Counted from the stretch's first letter, positions 24,876-32,993 are shown. The stretch is DNA of 42,777 bases from B4-G1 sp964393895 (GCA_964393895.1 CAYMWP010000022.1:1-42777); one strand, 5' to 3'. The notes: generated by a model from the letters alone, not told the origin. Program-made: numbers and translations.

Positions 24876-26383
24876 TAGAACCACCTCTGGATGACGACTT
24901 TGCTCTCTGTGAAGAAACGGATCGCCTCCCGGCCCTGCCCGTGCAGCGTGCCGAAGAAAGAGTCCTTCATGCCGCTAAAGGGGAAAAAGGCCATCGGGGC
25001 CGCGATGCCGGTGTTGATGCCGATGTTGCCACACTCGACGTTGTACTGGAACTCGCGCGCCCATTTGCCGTTTTGGGTGAATATGGAGGCGGCGTTGCCA
25101 AAGGGGACGTCGTGGATCATATCTATGGCCTCGGCCAAATTCCTGGCCCGCATCATGTTTGCCACCGGTCCAAAGATCTCTTCCCTGGCGATGGCCATGT
25201 CGAGCGTCACGTCCTCGAAAACGGTCGGGCCGATGAAGCAGGTATCGGGTAGGTCGTTCACCAGCTCGAACTGCCGGCCGTCGAGCGTCAGTGTGGCCCC
25301 TGCCGCGATGCCTTTTTCGATATAGTTCAGCACGTTCTGCTTTTTCTTTTCGTCGCGGATGGGCCCCATGTGGACCGTGTCGTCGAGGCCGTACCCCATC
25401 CTTATCTTTTTGGCTGCGGAGACGAACGCATCCACCACTTGCTCGTAAAAGGCGTCGTACTCTTGCTCGCTTAACCCCTCGCCGACGATGACCAGGTTGG
25501 CGTTAGCCAGGCAGCGCTGGCCGGTGTTGCCGTAGAACGAGGTCATACACGCGGCTATCGTCCTCTCCAGGTCGGCGTCCGGCATCACCAGGGCAAAGTT
25601 CTTGGCGCCGCACATGGCGATGACGCGCTTGCCGGTCTCGCCGCACCTTTTGTAGATGACGTCTCGGCCCACCGGCGTTGATCCAACAAAGCACATGCCC
25701 TTGATATCGGGATTATCCAACATCCCCGATACGACCGTGCGCCCGCCGTGGACAATGTTCCACACGCCCGGCGGAATGCCCGCTTCCTCCGCCAATTCGG
25801 CAATCTTGACCTGGCTGATGGGGTCCTCGCTGGAGGGCTTGAGGACGATACAGTTTCCGGTAGCGACGGCAAACGGGGCGAACCAGAGCGGCACCATGAA
25901 GGGAAAGTTGAAAGGTCCAATGATCCCGAACACCCCCAGCGGCTGCCGGATGAGGTACTCGTCCATGCCGGTGGCAATGTCCTCCAGGTTGTAGCCCATC
26001 ATCAGCGATGGGATACCCGTTGCCACCTCGACCATCTCGATCCCACGCCGGGTCTCGCCGCGAGATTCGTCAATCGTCTTGCCGTGCTCCATCGTCTGGA
26101 TGCGGCTCACCTCCTCGAAATGCTCCTCCAGCAGTTGCTTCATCCGGAAGAGGCAGCGCACGCGGGCCAGAGGAGGCGTCCGTCGCCAATCGGGGTAGGC
26201 CTCCTGGGCCGCCTCCACCGCCTCGTTGATCTCGCCCTCGGTCGAGATGGGGACGGTGGCGATAGCCTTGCCGGTGGCCGGATTGACGACGCCCTTCCGC
26301 TCTCCTTCCGACTCGACCCACTCGCCGTCAATATAGTTCCTGAGATGTAGTGGTTCCTTGATAGGTTCTTCTAGCATTGTCAT
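24875..26383 (-). CDS. mmsA: CoA-acylating (methyl)malonate-semialdehyde dehydrogenase
   Basis: 502 residues, start preceded by AAGGAG. It is an aldehyde dehydrogenase of the MmsA/IolA subgroup: nucleophile C291 in GQRCLAN, IGPFNFPFMVPLW, FVGSTPVGRDV for the NAD site, and MCGAKNFALV where hydrolytic ALDHs have ELGGK. Loss of that general-base Glu is the hallmark of the CoA-dependent form. It converts malonate semialdehyde or methylmalonate semialdehyde with CoA and NAD to acetyl-CoA or propionyl-CoA plus CO2. In the operon it would finish beta-alanine or 3-aminoisobutyrate breakdown after transamination. Its stop codon overlaps the next start, so the ferritin-like protein is translationally coupled. 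Confidence 0.94.
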   Translation of the reverse strand: MTMLEEPIKEPLHLRNYIDGEWVESEGERKGVVNPATGKAIATVPISTEGEINEAVEAAQEAYPDWRRTPPLARVRCLFRMKQLLEEHFEEVSRIQTMEHGKTIDESRGETRRGIEMVEVATGIPSLMMGYNLEDIATGMDEYLIRQPLGVFGIIGPFNFPFMVPLWFAPFAVATGNCIVLKPSSEDPISQVKIAELAEEAGIPPGVWNIVHGGRTVVSGMLDNPDIKGMCFVGSTPVGRDVIYKRCGETGKRVIAMCGAKNFALVMPDADLERTIAACMTSFYGNTGQRCLANANLVIVGEGLSEQEYDAFYEQVVDAFVSAAKKIRMGYGLDDTVHMGPIRDEKKKQNVLNYIEKGIAAGATLTLDGRQFELVNDLPDTCFIGPTVFEDVTLDMAIAREEIFGPVANMMRARNLAEAIDMIHDVPFGNAASIFTQNGKWAREFQYNVECGNIGINTGIAAPMAFFPFSGMKDSFFGTLHGQGREAIRFFTESKVVIQRWF

Positions 26384-26402
26384 TTTTGTGTACTCCTTGT
26401 GT

Positions 26403-26434
26403 GAATTTACGAATCTACGAATTTACGAGTTTAG
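26403..26434. repeat. Four-unit 8-bp array overlapping the OCD stop codon
   Basis: Four contiguous units of GAATTTAC or close variants lie between mmsA and the cyclodeaminase-like gene. The TAA stop at 26423-26425 lies inside the array. Confidence 0.8.
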
Positions 26435-27412
26435 CACTTTGCCCAGCCCCAGTTCCCGCGCCCGCCGGTAGACCTGGGGCAGGATGGCGGCGTACTCGCC
26501 CCAGATGCCCAGCGCGATGTAGGTGATGACCTCGTCGGGCGACTCGCGGCCCGGCTTGCGCCCCCCTACAATGTCGGGCCACTCGGCGTGCACGTCCCCG
26601 AAACCGAAACGCCCCTCCGCAGCCAACATCTTTAGCTCCGGGATGCGCGGGCTGACGTACTGCCAGTTATCCACGATCACCTTGTCGGCCGCGGTGATGA
26701 CGTCCAGCGTCACTTCCTGGTAAGAGCCTAGCCGGGCGACGAAAGCCCCCGGACGGAGCCAGGCCCGTTCCACCACTGGCAGATTGCCGGTGGTGACTGT
26801 AAAGACGACGTCCGCCTCGCGCACGGCTCGCTCCCGTTCCTCCAACGGAACGGGCTCTACCGGGAAGTCGAACTCTGACTGCAATTCGGCCACGTAAGCC
26901 TCTGCTGCCTGGGGCAGGATGTCCACGACATAAGCGTGACGCAAATCAAAGCGGCAGGCCAGCGCCCGCAGGTGCATGCGGCCCAGCGTCCCCGCGCCAA
27001 AGATGGTCGCAGTGTCCGTCTCAGGGCGGGCCAGGTATGCGGTGGTCACGGCGGTAGAAGCGCCGGTTTTGAGGGCCGTGATCCAACCACCGTCCATCAG
27101 GCAGGCCGGTAGCCCTGTCTCGGCGTCGAACAGGAGCACCATCGAAGAAGTCGTCCCGCAGTCGAATTGCTCCGGGTTGCCGGGAAAGTAGCTAAAGGTC
27201 TTGACGAAAGCCAGTTCCTCGCCCAGCAGGTAGCCGGAGAAGGGCTTGATGAAACCGTTTTCGCCCACGTTCATGTAGAACTTGCTCCCGGCGACCTTGC
27301 CGGCCGCGTCAGCCTGGATGCCCTTCTCGGCCAGATCCACTCCCTCGGCGACGGTTATGGTTTGCTGTACATCCTCTTCGGTGAGGTACAAGATGGATTC
27401 AGGTATAGGCAT
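26423..27412 (-). CDS. Ornithine cyclodeaminase/mu-crystallin-family NAD(P) enzyme
   Basis: 329 residues from the ATG at 27412, chosen for AAGGAG 5 bases upstream; the frame stays open further upstream through a decayed gene. Features are K71 in FVKTFSYFPGN (equivalent to the active-site Lys), DAETGLP, ALKTGASTAV, the dinucleotide motif FGAGTLGRMH (138-147) and the acidic segment GDVHAEWPDIVGG near the C-terminus. The family includes ornithine and lysine cyclodeaminases, alanine dehydrogenase and ketimine reductases. In this block it could convert ornithine to proline or reduce cyclic imines formed from diamine or diamino acid oxidation. Substrate choice cannot be decided from sequence. Confidence 0.88.
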   Translation of the reverse strand: MPIPESILYLTEEDVQQTITVAEGVDLAEKGIQADAAGKVAGSKFYMNVGENGFIKPFSGYLLGEELAFVKTFSYFPGNPEQFDCGTTSSMVLLFDAETGLPACLMDGGWITALKTGASTAVTTAYLARPETDTATIFGAGTLGRMHLRALACRFDLRHAYVVDILPQAAEAYVAELQSEFDFPVEPVPLEERERAVREADVVFTVTTGNLPVVERAWLRPGAFVARLGSYQEVTLDVITAADKVIVDNWQYVSPRIPELKMLAAEGRFGFGDVHAEWPDIVGGRKPGRESPDEVITYIALGIWGEYAAILPQVYRRARELGLGKVLNS

Positions 27413-27423
27413 TTTGCTCCTTG

Positions 27424-27600
27424 CTACAGGTGCCCCGGTATGTGTATGGCGATTTTGCAGACCTCGCTTCCCTGGAGCACGCTTTCCAGCACTTGGACTC
27501 TGATGGGGCGTTGTAGAATTTCTTCCCAAATACCCTGGTATAAACCTGCTCCACAATAGCAGTACGTCGGCGGAATGGTTTCATTTGCTCAAAGTCTCGT
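27424..27600 (-). pseudogene. C-terminal remnant of a V4R/hydrocarbon-binding-like protein, frameshifted
   Basis: On the minus strand one frame reads PPTYCYCGAGLYQGIWEEIL, then a Val-rich stretch and VCKIAIHIPGHL before a stop at 27424-27426. This Cys-pair ending resembles proteins of the V4R or amino-thiazoline-carboxylate-hydrolase-like group. A stop codon lies just upstream in that frame, while the plausible upstream half (MSKERDFEQMK) is in another frame, so a single-base indel near 27578 splits them. No full N-terminal domain fits in the 260-bp gap, so it is a truncated relic. Family assignment is tentative. Confidence 0.5.
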
Positions 27601-27672
27601 TCTTTTGACATTCCACGTTCTCTTTTCGACTTTGCTGGCCAATGGCTTCTCTGTGCGCCTTCAAGGATGGCG

Positions 27673-28935
27673 CTAGAAAATCGCTTCCTCCAGCGCATCC
27701 TTGAAAGTCGCTAGAGCTTTATCTATCTGCTTCTGGGTGACCGTCAAAGGCGGGATCCAGCGGACGGTGTTGCCATACGATCCGCAGATGAGGATGAGCA
27801 ATCCCCGCTTCAGGCAGCCCTGGCCCACTGCTTTTGCCAGATCGGTGGCGGGGGAGCCATCGCCATCGGTGAACTCGGTCCCGATCATCAAGCCCAGCCC
27901 GCGCACGTCCCCAATGACGGGGAATTCGACCTGGAGCGTCCGCAGCCGCTCCATCAGATACGCACCCATACGGGTCGCGTTCTCCAGCAGCCCCTCCTCG
28001 CGGATGACGCGCACCGTGGCAGCGGCGGCGGCGCAGGCGACGGCGTTACCGCCATAGGTGCCGCCGTGAGAGCCGGGGATCCACTTTTCCATCAACTCGC
28101 GCCGGGCGGCGACCCCCGAGAGCGGTAGGCCGGAGGCCAGCCCTTTGGCCATCGTCATGATGTCCGGGGTCACGTCAAAGTGCTCCATGGCGAACCACTT
28201 GCCGGTGCGCCCAAAGCCCGACTGCACCTCGTCGGCGATCAGGAGCATGTTGTGCTCGTCGCAGATGTGGCGCAGCCCCTTGAGGAACCCAGGCGGCGGC
28301 ACGACGTATCCGCCCTCCCCCAGTACCGGCTCAATCAGAATAGCGGCTGTCTCTGAAGGAGCGGTCTGGGTCTTGAGCAGGAATTCGACTTCCTGCAGGC
28401 AGAACTTTTCGGTCTCCTCCGCGCTCCAGCCGTACCGGTAGGCGTAGGGATACGGAGCGACAAATACTCCGGCCGGCAAAGGTTGGTAGCCGACCCGGTA
28501 GATGGTCTTGGATGTGGTGAGGGCCATTGTCAGGGCGGTGCGCCCGTGAAAGCTGCCCTGGAAAACGATGACGTTCGGCTTGCCGGTGGCGTGGCGGGCC
28601 AGCTTGACCGCTCCCTCCACCGCCTCCGCGCCGCTGTTGGAGAAGAAAAAGCAATCCAGCTCTTTCGGCACCACCGTCCGCAGTTCCTCCGCCAGTTCAA
28701 GGAGCGGGGGGTGGAAGATGATGTTGGCCTGACCGTGCAAGAGTCTGGCCGCCTGTTCCTGGACCGCCCGCACCACCTCCGGATGGCAATGGCCGGTGTT
28801 GGTCACGCCGATGCCGCAGGTAAAGTCCAGGTAACGGGTTCCGTCCTGATCGTAAACGTAGGCCCCCTCCGCTCGCTGCGCCACGATGGGCGTGTAGCGC
28901 GTCCAGACGGGGGAGATGTGGTGGTGATTGTCCAT
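27673..28935 (-). CDS. Class III aminotransferase, 4-aminobutyrate/diamine type
   Basis: 420 residues from the ATG at 28935 with AAGGAG upstream; earlier in-frame starts fall within a repeat array. The fold-type I features are FFSNSGAEAVEGAVKLAR, FQGSFHGRT, LLIADEVQSGFGRTG and the PLP lysine K264 in TMAKGLASGLPLSG. Closest in style to GabT/acetylornithine-type transaminases, which move the terminal amino group of GABA, ornithine, putrescine or beta-alanine to a keto acid. Placed between the polyamine transporter genes and semialdehyde dehydrogenases, GABA or a diamine is the best substrate guess. It differs from the GSA-type enzyme at 22977-24293, so the block has two transaminases with probably different substrates. 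Confidence 0.88.
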   Translation of the reverse strand: MDNHHHISPVWTRYTPIVAQRAEGAYVYDQDGTRYLDFTCGIGVTNTGHCHPEVVRAVQEQAARLLHGQANIIFHPPLLELAEELRTVVPKELDCFFFSNSGAEAVEGAVKLARHATGKPNVIVFQGSFHGRTALTMALTTSKTIYRVGYQPLPAGVFVAPYPYAYRYGWSAEETEKFCLQEVEFLLKTQTAPSETAAILIEPVLGEGGYVVPPPGFLKGLRHICDEHNMLLIADEVQSGFGRTGKWFAMEHFDVTPDIMTMAKGLASGLPLSGVAARRELMEKWIPGSHGGTYGGNAVACAAAAATVRVIREEGLLENATRMGAYLMERLRTLQVEFPVIGDVRGLGLMIGTEFTDGDGSPATDLAKAVGQGCLKRGLLILICGSYGNTVRWIPPLTVTQKQIDKALATFKDALEEAIF

Positions 28936-28950
28936 AGTTTTCTCCTTTGA

Positions 28951-28985
28951 GTCGCAGGTCGCAGGTTGCAAGTCTCAAGTCGTGC
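28951..28985. repeat. Five-unit heptamer array at a pseudogene end
   Basis: Five contiguous units of type GTCGCAG (two exact, others GTTGCAA, GTCTCAA, GTCGTGC) fill the space between the 27673-28935 aminotransferase and the decayed four-helix-bundle gene, whose TGA stop at 28975-28977 lies inside the array. Confidence 0.82.
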
Positions 28986-29110
28986 GGCCCTGGGCGATTT
29001 GGTGGTCAATGGAAGCGATAAAGCCGGTCAGGACGCGACCTGTCTCGGCTCGTTGCCCTTAGATCATCCGCTTTCTGCCAGGCGATGATCTTGCGAAAGT
29101 TTCTCGCCAT
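28975..29110 (-). pseudogene. Internally deleted four-helix-bundle (23S rRNA intervening-sequence type) protein gene
   Basis: From an ATG at 29110 with a GAGGGA ribosome site the frame reads MARNFRKIIAWQKADDL, the hallmark N-terminus of the small four-helix-bundle family first named for rRNA intervening sequences. After a jump and frame change the end of the family follows, RAETGRVLTGFIASID, with a stop at 28975. The central helices (roughly 80 residues) are missing, so the product cannot be a full bundle. These genes are often single, mobile-looking cargo; here one has decayed within an operon. Confidence 0.72.
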
Positions 29111-29126
29111 TACTTCCCTCCCTCAC

Positions 29127-30266
29127 TCACTCGCCGCTTGTGACCTCGTGGATCTCGATGCCGCGCTTGCGCAACTCGGCGAAAAAGGTGTCGGGATCAA
29201 TGGCCGTCTCTGGCGGTACGACGCCCCTCACCTCAATGTCGCCCCGGGCGATCATCTGCACACCGATGCTGAGCGGAATGGCAATGTTCTTGTAATAGGC
29301 CGCCGGCCCGCCCCATTCCTCCATCGGTGGGTGGCGGTTCCAGAGCGTGACCTTGATATCTTGCCCATCCCGCTTACCAAAGACATCTACCACCAGGCCG
29401 TAGGCCCACAGCGGGGTCTCTTTGCTCTCTGGTAGTGCGAGTAGGATTTCGTACATCATCTCGAACGCGGTGGTCTCGATCCCTTTGATGGTGATAGGTT
29501 CTTCGCTGTAGAGGCCGGATTCGAGCATTGCCTTTGCCAGCCGCATAGCGTGAGGTGGAAAGCAGCCGCGCACCGAGACCGCTTTCGCCCCCAAGCTCTT
29601 GGGCATAGTGCGCGTCTCTGGGTGCGGGATGTAGCAGACCTCCTGTTCGCCGATGGGCCCGGGAAAATTCACCGTCTTGAGCCCCTCGAAGGGGCCGACC
29701 CAGTGGAACTTGCCATTCTCATAGTACGTCCGCTCCTCGGTCTGGGGATGGAATTCCCAGAGAAAGGTGATGAGCAAGCCGGGAGCGGGGGCCGGGCAGC
29801 GGAAGGCGGCAAAGTTGATCTGTACCTCGTCCACCTCGTCCATCTGATCCGCGCCCCGCCGGGCCATGGCGTTGGTGATACCGGGGGTCGCGCCCATGCC
29901 GGGGATGAATACGATGTTCTTTTCCCTCGCGGCTGCGTCGTAATCCCACTGATCCTCTTCGGTGGAGACGTCCAGGCCGCTGACGCCGGCCTCGACGCAT
30001 GCCCTGGTCACGGCCATATCGTACTTCCAGGGCAACCCGTTCAGGATCACGTCAAAGTCCTTAAAGAGCTTGACCATTCCCGCATAGTCCTCGGCATCCA
30101 CTTTCAGGACCTGGACGCGGGGGTCGCCAATCTCGGCGGCCAGTTGCTCCGCCGCTGCGACATTATAGTCGCCAATCACGATCTGGTCAAAGTCGGAGAA
30201 CTCGGCCAGGTCGCGGGTGGCGTGCTGGCAGACAGCGCCGGCGCCGCCCAATGATAGTACGCGCAT
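29127..30266 (-). CDS. Saccharopine-dehydrogenase-family oxidoreductase (paralogue 2)
   Basis: 379 residues from the ATG at 30266; its GGAGGA site lies inside the last codons of the upstream C45 gene, so translation is coupled. MRVLSLGGAGAVCQ is the dinucleotide motif, VIGDYN ends strand 2, VILNGLPWKYD follows, and GMGATPGITN matches the family loop. The C-terminal domain resembles lysine 6-dehydrogenase/saccharopine reductase types. Compared with the 19830-20999 paralogue the proteins share layout but are clearly diverged, implying two substrates or two steps. NAD(P)-dependent oxidation at a C-N bond is expected. With polyamine uptake and aldehyde dehydrogenases around it, a secondary-amine-cleaving role is possible (inference). 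Confidence 0.85.
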   Translation of the reverse strand: MRVLSLGGAGAVCQHATRDLAEFSDFDQIVIGDYNVAAAEQLAAEIGDPRVQVLKVDAEDYAGMVKLFKDFDVILNGLPWKYDMAVTRACVEAGVSGLDVSTEEDQWDYDAAAREKNIVFIPGMGATPGITNAMARRGADQMDEVDEVQINFAAFRCPAPAPGLLITFLWEFHPQTEERTYYENGKFHWVGPFEGLKTVNFPGPIGEQEVCYIPHPETRTMPKSLGAKAVSVRGCFPPHAMRLAKAMLESGLYSEEPITIKGIETTAFEMMYEILLALPESKETPLWAYGLVVDVFGKRDGQDIKVTLWNRHPPMEEWGGPAAYYKNIAIPLSIGVQMIARGDIEVRGVVPPETAIDPDTFFAELRKRGIEIHEVTSGE

Positions 30267-30268
30267 TT

Positions 30269-31345
30269 TTAGTTTCCTCCTATACAAAAGCTGTGGTATT
30301 TTCTCTCACAAGGCTCTCCTGCCGTCACGTGCATCTCGCCGACGGTCAGGTCAACGATCACTGAGGCCAGCGTTGCGTTGCGCTCGATCTCGGGCTGACC
30401 AGGGTCAGGGTGGCGGCAGATAGATTTGGGATGGTTGAAGTGATCGCGAAAGATGCTCTTGAGCGTCTCGGCGGTGATCTGGCCGGTCTGTGCGCGTAAC
30501 AGGCGAGTCGCTCGTCCGTAGCGCAAGAGCGTGTGATCCGATGATACGATCCCCACGTCGCCGGCTTGCAGACGCGGCGTGACAAAGTGATTGGTGTGCA
30601 CCAACAGCCCATCCTGCGGATATAGAAAACCGACATCGGAGGGGACAGCCTCAAAATCAATCGCTTCGCCGTCGGCGTGGGCCAGCAAATAGTTGCCAGA
30701 GTCGGCCCGTGTGTCGCGGTAGACGGCGGCGACGGCCAGTCCCAGCCGGGGCGCGTTGATCGCCTCCCGCAAAATGAGGTGGAATGGCACGCCGACGCGC
30801 CGGTGATCGTGACGTAAAAAGTTGGTGACCACACCAACGCCGGCGCTGTTGAACCCGATCTTGCCCACCATCCCTGCCTCGGTCAGCGTCAGCACCGTGG
30901 GCCGGCCCGGCTGCTTGATCCGCAGCAACACTGCCCCACCGCGCAGCACGTTGGCCCAGTCCCAGTTCTGGGCCACGAGGGTGTGGCCGTCGGCGGTCGC
31001 TCCCGGCGCGACGAACAGGGCGGTGCACTCCTCGCGCATAGGGATGGTTCCCATAGATAGGATTTCGGTGCGACAGTTTAGGGCCAGAATGTCGTCCAAT
31101 GAGACGGATGCGCCGGCGGCGATGCCGCGCATCTCTTCCAGCAGATGAGGGGCGTACCCCTCAATAGGGCGGAGATACCGCCGCGCCTGCTCTGAGGCCG
31201 CCGACCGGTCCAGGCCCGCGTCGTGCTCGAATAGCCGCCAGTAGCCTGCCAGATTGAATTGAATCAAGTCGACGGTCTGCTCGCCGTGCTGGACGCCGCG
31301 CTCAAAAGGCTCGCCGCTTATCTCGATCAACGGAAATCCGTTCAT
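30269..31345 (-). CDS. C45-family (acyl-CoA:6-APA acyltransferase-like) Ntn hydrolase
   Basis: 358 residues. Features of the C45/AAT family are RGVQHGEQ near the N-terminus, LALNCRTE, the probable nucleophile C107 in REECTALF, NWDW soon after, and late conserved segments THTLL-like SSDHTLLRY and TLASVIVDL. In such Ntn hydrolases the chain cleaves itself before the Cys, exposing it as N-terminal nucleophile. The residue before Cys is Glu rather than the Gly of classic AAT. The family hydrolyses or transfers acyl groups on amides. In this block it may remove acyl groups from N-acyl amines or polyamines taken up by the cell (inference). Only 6 bases separate it from fixX, and its stop overlaps the next ribosome site. 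Confidence 0.82.
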   Translation of the reverse strand: MNGFPLIEISGEPFERGVQHGEQTVDLIQFNLAGYWRLFEHDAGLDRSAASEQARRYLRPIEGYAPHLLEEMRGIAAGASVSLDDILALNCRTEILSMGTIPMREECTALFVAPGATADGHTLVAQNWDWANVLRGGAVLLRIKQPGRPTVLTLTEAGMVGKIGFNSAGVGVVTNFLRHDHRRVGVPFHLILREAINAPRLGLAVAAVYRDTRADSGNYLLAHADGEAIDFEAVPSDVGFLYPQDGLLVHTNHFVTPRLQAGDVGIVSSDHTLLRYGRATRLLRAQTGQITAETLKSIFRDHFNHPKSICRHPDPGQPEIERNATLASVIVDLTVGEMHVTAGEPCERKYHSFCIGGN

Positions 31346-31351
31346 CTCACT

Positions 31352-31627
31352 CTACCCCCAGCGATAGCGGACGCCGTGTCCGCCCCGTGGGTAGCGCCAG
31401 ACGACGGCGCCGCGTGGACAGACCGCCCGGCACGACCCACATTCCAGGCAGCCTTCGCAATTATACACCATCCGGTCATTCTCCCACACGTACAGCCTGG
31501 CCGGACAGACGATAGTACAGGGTCGTCCCTCGCATGCCAGGCACAACTCTTTCTGAACCACGATGTGCGGATCGGGGTCGGGTTTGAAGGTCAACGTGTC
31601 CAGTTTCAGGTCCAAGCGGGATTCCAC
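31352..31627 (-). CDS. fixX: FixX-type ferredoxin-like protein
   Basis: 91 residues from a GTG start with GGAGG and GGAGA upstream, 13 bases after fixC. Nine Cys occur in a ferredoxin arrangement: C29, C32, C37, C41 in CLACEGRPCTIVCP and C57, C60, C63, C66, C70 in CEGCLECGSCRAVCP. The KELC and CEGC context is typical of FixX, the iron-sulfur partner of FixC. In ETF:quinone oxidoreductases the two are fused; here, as in fix operons, they are separate. It would relay electrons between FixC flavin and a quinone or ferredoxin. No fixA/fixB (ETF) genes lie in the window. Confidence 0.93.
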   Translation of the reverse strand: MESRLDLKLDTLTFKPDPDPHIVVQKELCLACEGRPCTIVCPARLYVWENDRMVYNCEGCLECGSCRAVCPRGAVVWRYPRGGHGVRYRWG

Positions 31628-31640
31628 TTCTCCGCGCCTC

Positions 31641-32993
31641 CTACTTTTGCGCCTGCTGCCTGCGCCAGCCGAGGGTGTCTATCCAGGCAGCCAGCCCCAG
31701 CGGCCAGCGGACGTACCAGGGGGCCAGTGGCTTGACCAGACTGTGATACGCTTCGCTCCACAGGGAGTAGGGATATTCCTTTTCCATTTCTTCCGGCATC
31801 CAATCTTCAAAGTAGCGGCGTGCGATGCGGAGGAGATGGGTCGGGCGTTGGGCCGCGATTTCGCGCTGCCGCTTGTCCCTCTCCCATTCCTCGTGGGCCT
31901 CCCGCTGCGTTTTGACCATTCTCTCCTCATCCAACAAGTCCAGGTAGACGGCCAGCGTGGCTCTGGAGGAATCGCCCTTTTCGCAGGCATACTCGACCGT
32001 CCGGGCGGCCGCCGCCCCGCTGGCCATAGCCGGCCATGACCCCACACCTTCGGTGGTCATGAACTTGCCTGCGTCTCCGGCCAGCAGCACGCCGTCCCCG
32101 TACAGGCAATCGAGGTCGGCCACGCCGCCCCAGGGAATGAGGTGCGCCTGGTACTCGCGCAGGACGGCCCCCTGGATCAAGCGGGCGATGTACGGGTGGC
32201 GCTCGCGGGCGGCCAGCACGTCATGGTTGGGCATGCCGCACGCCTGCAATACGTCGAGGGGCACCTCTGTGGTCATAGAGACCGAATCCCGGTTAGTGTA
32301 CATCTCTGTGTAGTAGACGCCCTTGTGTTCATTGGGGCCTGAGACGGTTCCGGTGAAGAGCGAGAGTACCCCCTCGCCCGGCCGCAGGGTGAAACGCTCC
32401 TCGATGACGTCGGCGGGCAGGTCGAGAATCTGCCGCACGATCAACGACACATCTTCGGGCGACGGTGGAGCGCGCAGTCCCGATCTTTCGGCCACCGTCG
32501 AGTTCACCCCGTCGGCGCCGATGACAACCCGCGCCCGCAGGTCGCCGCGCACAGTGCGCACCCCGGCCACGCGCCCGTCCTGCCACAACAGGTCCTCGAC
32601 CAGCGTCGCGGTGAACAGTTCCGCACCGGCGTCCACTGCCTCTTGCGCAAACCAGGCGTCGAATTGGGAGCGGAACACGGTGAACAGCAACGAAGGATCG
32701 TTACCTTCCCGGTAGCGGCGCAGGGCAGGCAGACGGAGCACCTCATCCTCGCCCAAGATGTATCCCTCGTACCCGATGATGCGTCGCTGCAGGGGTGCTC
32801 GCTGGCAAAAGTCCGGGACGAGGGTACACAGTTTCTCCGCGACGAGCACGCCGCTCATCACGTTCTTTTCGCCGGGGCGGGCGCCGCGCTCCAGGAGCAC
32901 CACGTCGAGTCCGTCGCGGGCCAGTTGCAGCGCCGCCGCCGAGCCGGCCGGTCCCGCACCGACTACGATGCAATCGTGGATGTGCTCGACCAT
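31641..32993 (-). CDS. fixC: FixC-type FAD-dependent ETF:quinone oxidoreductase subunit
   Basis: 450 residues. FAD-binding GAGPAGSAAA (12-21) is followed by LLERGARPGEKNVMSGVL, typical of FixC; VVIGADGVNSTVAERSGL and LLAGDAGKFMTTEGVGSWPA are the second and third FAD contacts. The C-terminus lacks a Cys-rich domain because FixX is encoded separately just downstream. FixC/FixX pass electrons from electron-transfer flavoprotein to quinone, or take part in flavin-based bifurcation with FixAB. In this operon they could take electrons from acyl-CoA or amine dehydrogenation. ETF genes must be elsewhere in the genome. No transmembrane segment is evident; membrane contact would be peripheral. Confidence 0.93.
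   Translation of the reverse strand: MVEHIHDCIVVGAGPAGSAAALQLARDGLDVVLLERGARPGEKNVMSGVLVAEKLCTLVPDFCQRAPLQRRIIGYEGYILGEDEVLRLPALRRYREGNDPSLLFTVFRSQFDAWFAQEAVDAGAELFTATLVEDLLWQDGRVAGVRTVRGDLRARVVIGADGVNSTVAERSGLRAPPSPEDVSLIVRQILDLPADVIEERFTLRPGEGVLSLFTGTVSGPNEHKGVYYTEMYTNRDSVSMTTEVPLDVLQACGMPNHDVLAARERHPYIARLIQGAVLREYQAHLIPWGGVADLDCLYGDGVLLAGDAGKFMTTEGVGSWPAMASGAAAARTVEYACEKGDSSRATLAVYLDLLDEERMVKTQREAHEEWERDKRQREIAAQRPTHLLRIARRYFEDWMPEEMEKEYPYSLWSEAYHSLVKPLAPWYVRWPLGLAAWIDTLGWRRQQAQK

Noticed and set aside
27423..27698. Small intact protein in the frame beginning upstream of the MSKERD segment
   Set aside because: That frame becomes Ser/Lys/Arg-rich and domain-less where the neighbouring frame shows the conserved TYCYCG segment, so a frameshifted remnant explains it better.
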